Notes under the pieces: generated by a model | Told to the model about the DNA's origin: nothing | The model's database searches: none | Seen by the model: the letters and a program-made list of their open reading frames with translations, nothing else | Made by a program: the position numbers and the translations under genes | NCBI GenBank assembly: GCA_013054445.1 | Contig: JAAMPI010000118.1 | Coordinates: 1-64,000, forward strand | DNA from: Cudoniella acicularis | Lineage: Eukaryota; Ascomycota; Leotiomycetes; Helotiales; Helotiaceae | Length of the DNA: 64,000 nucleotides | Direction: 5' to 3' | Part shown: positions 57,988 through 64,000 of the stretch, piece after piece | How the letters are laid out: the number at the start of each line of letters is the position of its first letter | Position numbering within the stretch: the first letter of the stretch is position 1

Positions 57988-60684
57988 ATGTTTCTCTTAC
58001 TTCGGCTTAGACTAGTCTTCGAGACCATCTTTTTATTTCTCACTCCTATCCTTAGCCAATCACCTCCCCAACCCGAAAACATCAAAATCAAAGGAACGAC
58101 TTTTCTCGATCACGAGACACTAATCAGTCAATTCTTCGGCAAAACATTTCTTCGAGAAAACGTCCCCTTCATCGACATCCCGGACAAGCAAATCCAAGAT
58201 GTCTACTACTACCGGTGGTCCTCACTACAGCGGCATCTCCGCTACACCATCGCCGGCACCGGCTACATTTTGACAGAATTCGTCCAGCCCGTCGGATATG
58301 CTCAAGCACTCAATACAATTGATGCCGCTGCCGGTCATCAAATTGATGAAACGAGATGGTTAAGGAGTAATTTCTATAATGAGGATTATATACAGGTGTA
58401 TACGAGAGGTCCGGGCAATACGGTGCAGTATACCCACTGGATTCTGGATGCGTTGTATAGGAGAGCGAGTGTTAATGGTGATGAGGCGTTTGCAAATGGG
58501 CAGTTGGATGATATGATTCGGTTGTGGGGGGAGTGGGATTATACGTTTGATTCGGGGGCAGGACTTTATTATTTTACGCCGAATTTTGATGCTCAAGAAT
58601 ACAGGTATGTTTAATCTGCCTTTTATTTGGCCTTGATTTCGGAGGCGAGATCCTAAAATATGCATTGGGAGCTGTATTGAGAGTATCTGGCAGTTTAAAC
58701 TCCTGAAAAGTATCTCAAGAGTTAATACTAACTTGCTCATAATAGTCTTCCTGGCTACGTTGTGGCCCCCTCTGGAAATAATCAGCTGCAATTAGATGGT
58801 CCTAACACTTACAGACCTTCTCATAACGTGAGTATTCTTCACTCTTTTACGTGCTCTTTTCAGCTATGCGCGGCCTCCAACATCTGCTAATTCTTCACCC
58901 AGGCTTATATGGCTGCTAATGCGAGAGCCATTGCCGCAGTAGCTGCTGCTTCTAAAAATACAGCTGTTGCGTCCAACTTTACTGGTATCGCAGACCGACT
59001 AGAAGCAGCGATGTACAAGCGTCTCTGGGACTCCAAACAACAATTTTTCGTGGACGTTATCCGTGACAACAATCCAAATTTAACACCAGTCACGGGCCGG
59101 GAAGAAGTTGGTTTCTACCCCTTTCGATTTGGAATCGGCCTCAATTCAACCTACAATAAAGCAGCTCTGCAAGCTTTCGACCCACAAGGCTTCCAAGCCT
59201 CCTTCGGACCCACGACGCTGGAGATCAGAAACCAATACTTCTTCTCGACGAAGCCAAGTGATTACTGCTGCTTTTGGAATGGGCAATCTTGGCCTTTCTC
59301 AACAGCTCACACCCTGAAATCTCTTGCAGCTATCTACAGGAGTGGCCAATCTTCTATCACTGCGGACCAGTATGTGCAATCTTTGAAAACATATGCAGCA
59401 ACACAGCAAAAGAACGGCGTTCCCTACGTTGCCGAATCTCATTATCCTTTTACGGATTCCTGGTCTGCGGATTCCTCAAATCATTCAGAGCACTATGATC
59501 ATTCTACTAATAATGACGATGTTATTACCGGCCTTCTTGGTATTGTCCCACGCTCAGATGCGGTTCTGGAAATTTCTCCAATCATTCCAGCAAATTGGAC
59601 GTACTTCGCTATTGAGAACGTAGCATACCACGGCCACCTTGTTACTGTCCTATACGATGCTGACGGTACGAGATATAAATGTGGAGGAAACCTTTGCGTC
59701 TATGTTGACGGAGAGAAAAAAGTTGCCGAAACTCGGAAATACCCCTTTACGGAGACGGTTCCTTTGGCAACTGCTCCTATAGTTGGGGCTGAACAGCTGA
59801 ACATTGCTGCGAATCCGAATGGACTTGGTTACTATCCTACGGCTAGCGCAACGTATACTTACGTGACGGATAACCCTTATAAGGTTATTGATGGATATCT
59901 ATTCTATGATTCGGTTCCCGATAGTAAGTTCATTTATGCCCTGCTCGTAATGCGTCCTAACAAAACACCAGACCGGTGGACAAATTACCAATCCCCATCC
60001 TCAAATGACACCCTCCAAGTCACTTTCGCCCGTCCTCGAAATATCTCATCAGTAACTCTCGCACTCTTCTCTGACGTGGCCCGAGGCGGCGCGGTCGACG
60101 TTCCCTCCGCAATCGAGATCTACGGTTCTTCCGGCCTGCTCACAACCATCACAAACTCCTCCTCTTTCCTCCCTAACGACCGCAATACTTTCTCTTTCAA
60201 CCCTACCCAAACCACGTTCATAGCCGTCAGCATGCACAACAAACCAAATGTCTTCGTTGGAGTGTGTGAGCTTGAAGTTTGGACTCCTTTCGTCCTGTCT
60301 CCTTATTTCTACGCCGTGGATGCCTTACTCACGAACGCACAAGTTGTCTTCGATAAGAAAAGCAATGCTACGAGTAATGGTGCCGTGGTAGCAGCGTCGA
60401 ATTCAAATAGTGTTGCTGGGTTCTCTGGCGATTTACCTAGTAATCAGAAGGGAAAACTGGGGGTTTATTATGCGAACTCTGGAACGAGTGTTGTGCAAGT
60501 GAAGGTAATGGTTAACCAAGTGGTGAAGATGACGTTGAGTTTGGGGGGAACTGGAGGGGAGTATAAAGCCGTTTTGATAGATGTGGAGTTACCTTCAGGC
60601 AAGAACTTTATTAGTCTTGTTGGGGGAGGGAATGGGTTGACTGTTGAGATGATTTCTTTGGAAGGTAGCGATCCTGGGCATTAA
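57988..60684 (+). CDS. Secreted (alpha/alpha)6-barrel glycoside hydrolase, MGH1/GH63-like (810 aa)
   Basis: Exons are 57988-58604, 58746-58827, 58903-59923 and 59972-60684; introns are 141, 75 and 48 nt. A signal peptide (FETIFLFLTPILSQSPPQ) shows secretion. The catalytic part has the six-hairpin layout: QDVYYYRWSSLQRHLRYT, EFVQPVGYAQALNTIDAAAG, DETRWLRSNFYNEDYIQVY, DGPNTYRPSHNAYMAANA, CCFWNGQSWPFSTAHTLKSL and SEHYDHSTNNDDVITGLLG. Two beta-rich C-terminal modules follow, the first with NRWTNYQSPSSNDTLQVTF (F5/8-like). The family acts on plant or microbial polysaccharides; the exact substrate cannot be inferred, and I cannot assign the catalytic acids with certainty. The last intron is in frame and free of stops, so it is easy to miss. 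Confidence 0.75.
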
Positions 60685-61041
60685 TCATCTGAAAGGGGAA
60701 ATGTGAGCTCAGCTAATATTTCTGTGCACTGAAAATCAACCTAATGTAAAAAGAGAAAACAAAAAATTAATTCTAAAAGTCGTCGGCCCAGAGCCGATGA
60801 ACCCGGGGGCCGGGTTGCAGTAGTGGACCCCAAGGCATGTCCCGATAACGGGCTCAGCCAACAGCCCGCGGGCGATAAGACGGCCACTTCCTACCAAGCC
60901 GACGATAGATCAAAGGTGGGAGGCGTACAATCGCTCAAAATGGCCTTCTTTCATATGTTTTGCAGGGCTCCTTGTTGCTTCTACATATCCATTTCCCACA
61001 TAGGACCTGGAAGCTGATAGGCTACCCGAACTACGCGCATC
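60685..61041. promoter_or_regulatory. Promoter region of the dihydropyrimidinase gene with GC hairpins and GATA sites
   Basis: Two adjacent GC hairpins occur: TCGGC/GCCGA at 60783-60797 and AACCCGG/CCGGGTT at 60800-60816. They are followed by four plus-strand HGATAR sites. Both elements lie within 260 bp of the ATG. Confidence 0.5.
60843..61020 (+). promoter_or_regulatory. Four GATA-factor (HGATAR) sites upstream of dihydropyrimidinase
   Basis: CGATAA at 60843-60848, CGATAA at 60873-60878, CGATAG at 60903-60908 and TGATAG at 61015-61020. All are on the coding strand; the first three are exactly 30 nt apart. GATA factors of the AreA/Nit2 type activate genes for secondary nitrogen sources, which fits the enzyme downstream. 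Confidence 0.5.
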
Positions 61042-62699
61042 ATGGCTGAATTTGAATATGATTTGTTGGTTTTGAATGGACTTGTTGTTACTCATGATGA
61101 GACCGGGGAGTTTGATATTGCTGTTAAGGGTAGTAAGATTGCGAAGGTTGTCCCGAGGGGAAGTTTGGGTGAGGTCAAATCGAAGAAGACTATTGATGCG
61201 AAGGGAGGGGTGGTTATGGTAAGTCAGACTCGTTCTCAATTCCAACATAACAAATTGTACTGATAATATATACAGCCTGGAGGAGTTGATGCCCATGTTC
61301 ACTTGTAAGTGTTCACTTAGATTGCTTCAAATTATATTGGGAAGGAACATCTCTGACCTCGCGTAGAGACGAGCCTGCTCTTTTCGGAAAGGGGGAAAGT
61401 GCGGACAACTACGAGACTGGTAAGTCCAAAACCAAAAACATAGCAACCTCCTATATTGACCTATTCACAGGTACTAGATCAGCAATATGTGGAGGAACAA
61501 CCACCCTCATCACATTCGCTCCTCAAAGGAAGACAGAACCCTCCCTCCTCGCAGCACTGGAAGCAACACACGCCCGCGCACGTGACAACTGCTACTCAGA
61601 CTATTCCTTCCATTTGATCTGCTCCAACGCCGGGCCCCTCGCAATTTCAGAATTCAGCGCTCTCCGCCAGGCTGGCATATCCTCCCTCAAAATCTACATG
61701 ACCTACGAAGCCCTACAACTAGCCGACTCCGAAATCCTAGATGTCCTCTTCGAAGCTCGGAAGCAAAAAATCGTAACAATGATCCACGCTGAAAACGGCG
61801 CTATTATTGACTGGACTATTAAGAAACTCGAAGAAAAGAACCTCTTTGCGCCAAAATACCACGTTACGAGCCACCCTCCTGTGGCAGAGATAGAAGCAAC
61901 ATATCGAGCCATCTCACTAAGCTCTTTCATCGACGTTCCCATCCTCATCGTTCACGTGTCTTCCCCATCAGCCGCAAAACACATTTCCGATGCACAGAAA
62001 AAGGGACTACCCGTTTACGCGGAGACATGTCCTCAATACCTCTTCTTGACACGTAAAGATCTCGATAAACCTGGCTTCGAAGGCGCGAAATGCGTATGTT
62101 CTCCTCCGCCACGAGAAGGCGAGCAAGATCATGAGGTAATATGGCGAGGTCTCGAGAATGGCACTTTTACTGTGCTGAGCTCAGATCATTGTCCTTTCCT
62201 TTATGACAATTCTGAGATTGGGAAGAAATCGGTGATTAGTGCTGAGTACCCCAATGGCCATTTCAAATACATTCCCAACGGGTGTCCCGGAGTGGAAACA
62301 CGCATGGCACTTGCGTTATCAGCGAATCGACTAAAGTTACAGAAATTCGTCGAGGTGACATCCACGAACGCAGCGAAGCTTTACGGTTTGTATCCCCGAA
62401 AAGGGGCGTTGATTCCAGGGGAAAGCGACGCGGATATGACGATTTGGTATGCGGAGAAAGAGATGCAGGAGTTTGAACTGAAGAATGAGATGTTGCATCA
62501 TAATGTGGATTATACGCCGTATGAGGGGAGGACGCTGAAGCAGTGGCCGAGGTATACGGTGTTAAGGGGGGAGGTGGTGTGGGCGAGGGATGACGGGGGG
62601 CTGGTTGGGAAGAAGGGGTTTGGGGAGTTTTTGAAGAGGGATGTCAGTTCGTTGGCTGGGAGTGTGAGTCAGGAGGGGTGGGATGTTGAAAGGTTTTAA
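61042..62699 (+). CDS. Dihydropyrimidinase / hydantoinase, 495 aa
   Basis: This zinc amidohydrolase opens dihydrouracil, dihydrothymine or hydantoins to N-carbamoyl acids, step two of reductive pyrimidine breakdown. Exons are 61042-61218, 61276-61304, 61367-61419 and 61471-62699; introns are 57, 62 and 51 nt. The joins give PGGVDAHVHLDEPALFGKG. All metal ligands sit where human dihydropyrimidinase has them: His66 and His68 (DAHVHL), carbamylated Lys160 (SLKIYMTYE), His192 (MIHAENG), His248 (LIVHVSS) and Asp325 (VLSSDHCPF). The C-terminal strand ADMTIWYAEKE and the loop HHNVDYTPYEGR are also typical. Length is normal. Its product is the substrate class of the carbamoyl hydrolase at 42177-43513. 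Confidence 0.94.
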
Positions 62700-63836
62700 G
62701 GGTTTGAATATTGTGATCGGATGAAAAATAAGAAGTAGTAAATATTTACGAGGTTGTGAAATATTCACTGGGGTATTTCACCCAAGCCCCTATTTTTCTT
62801 TCAAGAGTCAACACTTTTAATTTTTTCCTCCAATCCACAAAATTATTCTCCTTCAACTACTTTTCTCGTTCAATGAGTTGATGTCCAGAATCCTCATCTC
62901 AACATAAATCATTCATCCCTTGCAACCGAAAGTACTGTGCCCATGACAGTGTAGCACCTCTAAGCAAACCGGGAGCCCGACAGTAGTATCAACTTCCTTC
63001 CTCATAATAACCTATCCCATTGTTCAAATCAACAAGTAATAACCTCTTAAAGAACCAAAAGAAGATAAACCCATGCTCCGCAGCTACCGACACACTCACG
63101 CATCTGGGTGTGGATCTCGTACAAGGAATGGCGGTTGCTGTCTGGGAATGAGAGGGAAGAGTTCGGTTAGATTTTATGCAGTGGCGGTCAGAAAAGCAGA
63201 ATAGTAAGTAGGCTAGAGATATTTGAAGTAGGAAGGGTTGGTGAATAGAAGAAGAGGCGCCGTAGAGTGTGCTGATATTCACTTGAAAATGGGAGGTCAC
63301 GGTTTAGTTTCACTTTTCAGCGACATTTCGCTTTTCTAGAACACTTGATTGCTTCATCGCACTTACAGTTTTCGTTAAGAAAATATTCAAATAGGGCATC
63401 CTGCCCAACTCCTCAATTTTCTCTTCGGAGTGACTGTCAACTCTCACCCCCTATCCCAAAGTGGGGTGTGTCTCCAACACGCCCCTCCTACGCCACCTTT
63501 GAATGCGGGGCGATAAGCTCTTATCAATCTTTTCAACGGCCATATGCATCAAGTAAAAGAAACTTTTGGCACTACCAATTGTACTATAGCAGATAATTCC
63601 TGTCCGTAGAAAGGCAGGTAAGTAGTCAGGCTTCTGACTAAGATTTGAGCTTGTCGAGGTTTCGAGGGTAGAGGAGCTAGCTTCTTGTATGAATCTCTCT
63701 TCTGGCATATTACTTTCTTCGATTTAGTTTTCGTTTCTGTAGGAGGTATTGTGTGTTGTGCGCTGTGTGTCGTGCGCTGTGTGTCGTGAGAATTAACACT
63801 GATTAATTGCAAGAGAATTGAATCTTCAAGAAAAAA
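62700..63836. other. Intergenic before the FAD monooxygenase gene
   Basis: No gene recognised. The right end, about 45-90 nt before the next ATG, contains a three-copy 14-nt repeat (entered separately). Confidence 0.5.
63750..63791 (+). repeat. Three copies of a 14-nt repeat in the leader of the monooxygenase gene
   Basis: TGTGTGTTGTGCGC, TGTGTGTCGTGCGC and TGTGTGTCGTGAGA are contiguous. They end 45 nt before the start codon, so they probably lie in the promoter or 5' leader. Confidence 0.6.
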
Positions 63837-64000
63837 ATGGGGAGTGCAGATGAGAAAGTCCGGCATGTCGATGTTCTCGTTGTCGGCGGTGGTCCAGTCG
63901 GTTCGTCATCCTCATCAATTTCACACCCCATTCTCAATTCCTCCCATATCCATTTTCCAACTAACCAATACGCCACAGGTCTAATCACCGCCCTCCAACT
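63837..64000 (+). CDS. FAD-dependent monooxygenase (phenol hydroxylase-like), N-terminus only, cut by window end
   Basis: Exon 1 is 63837-63900, the intron 63901-63978 (78 nt, CTAAC branch, CACAG acceptor), exon 2 starts at 63979 and runs off the window. The visible 28 residues (VDVLVVGGGPVG-LITALQL) form the beta-alpha-beta GxGxxG FAD-binding motif of class A flavoprotein hydroxylases. Phenol 2-monooxygenase or another aromatic hydroxylase is the most likely identity, but the substrate-binding part is outside the window. Confidence 0.75.
   Translation, partial: MGSADEKVRHVDVLVVGGGPVGSSSSSISHPILNSSHIHFPTNQYATGLITALQ

Overview
The window is nuclear DNA of a filamentous ascomycete (Pezizomycotina; a helotialean/leotiomycete relative is my guess, not shown by the sequence). 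Genes are monocistronic and on both strands. Almost all introns are 47-86 nt, with GTAAGT/GTATGT-like donors and CTAAC/CTGAC-like branch sites. The gene content (Kar9, CCR4-NOT Caf120, Utp23, Ptc7, alternative oxidase, myo-inositol oxygenase, RBR ligase) is fungal. Most models below were built by joining exons at consensus splice sites so that family motifs read through in one frame.

Left part (1-30 kb) is mainly housekeeping: a short unrecognised ORF, myo-inositol oxygenase, KAR9, alternative oxidase (minus), a DUF726/TMCO4-like membrane hydrolase (minus), UTP23 (minus), a PTC7-type mitochondrial PP2C (minus), CAF120, and a secreted single-pass Ser/Thr-rich membrane protein (minus).

Middle (30-38 kb): the condensin kleisin BRN1 on minus, divergent from a cation/Ca2+ exchanger on plus. 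The second BRN1 intron is 865 nt, over ten times the local norm. It holds a complete 5S rRNA gene and a decayed, intron-bearing tRNA-Gly relic, both on the same strand as BRN1. BRN1 also shows one extra base in exon 3 that splits a conserved stretch between two frames.

Right part (39-64 kb) is richer in metabolic and accessory genes: a CYP504-like P450, an M20 N-carbamoyl-amidohydrolase carrying an in-frame TAG at a family-conserved Trp, an arylamine N-acetyltransferase, an EthD-domain protein, a ubiquitin-like/RBR E3 ligase, a flavocytochrome b2-type 2-hydroxyacid dehydrogenase, an unknown polytopic membrane protein, a hemerythrin-like protein, a secreted (alpha/alpha)6-barrel glycosidase, a dihydropyrimidinase with four GATA-factor sites upstream, and the first exon of an FAD-dependent monooxygenase cut by the window end. 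The dihydropyrimidinase and the carbamoyl hydrolase would act in consecutive steps of reductive pyrimidine or hydantoin breakdown. CYP504, NAT, EthD and the FAD enzyme suggest aromatic-compound metabolism, but they do not form a compact cluster.

I saw no CRISPR array, no intact transposon and no virus-derived gene. The most unusual object is the BRN1 intron with its two Pol III elements.
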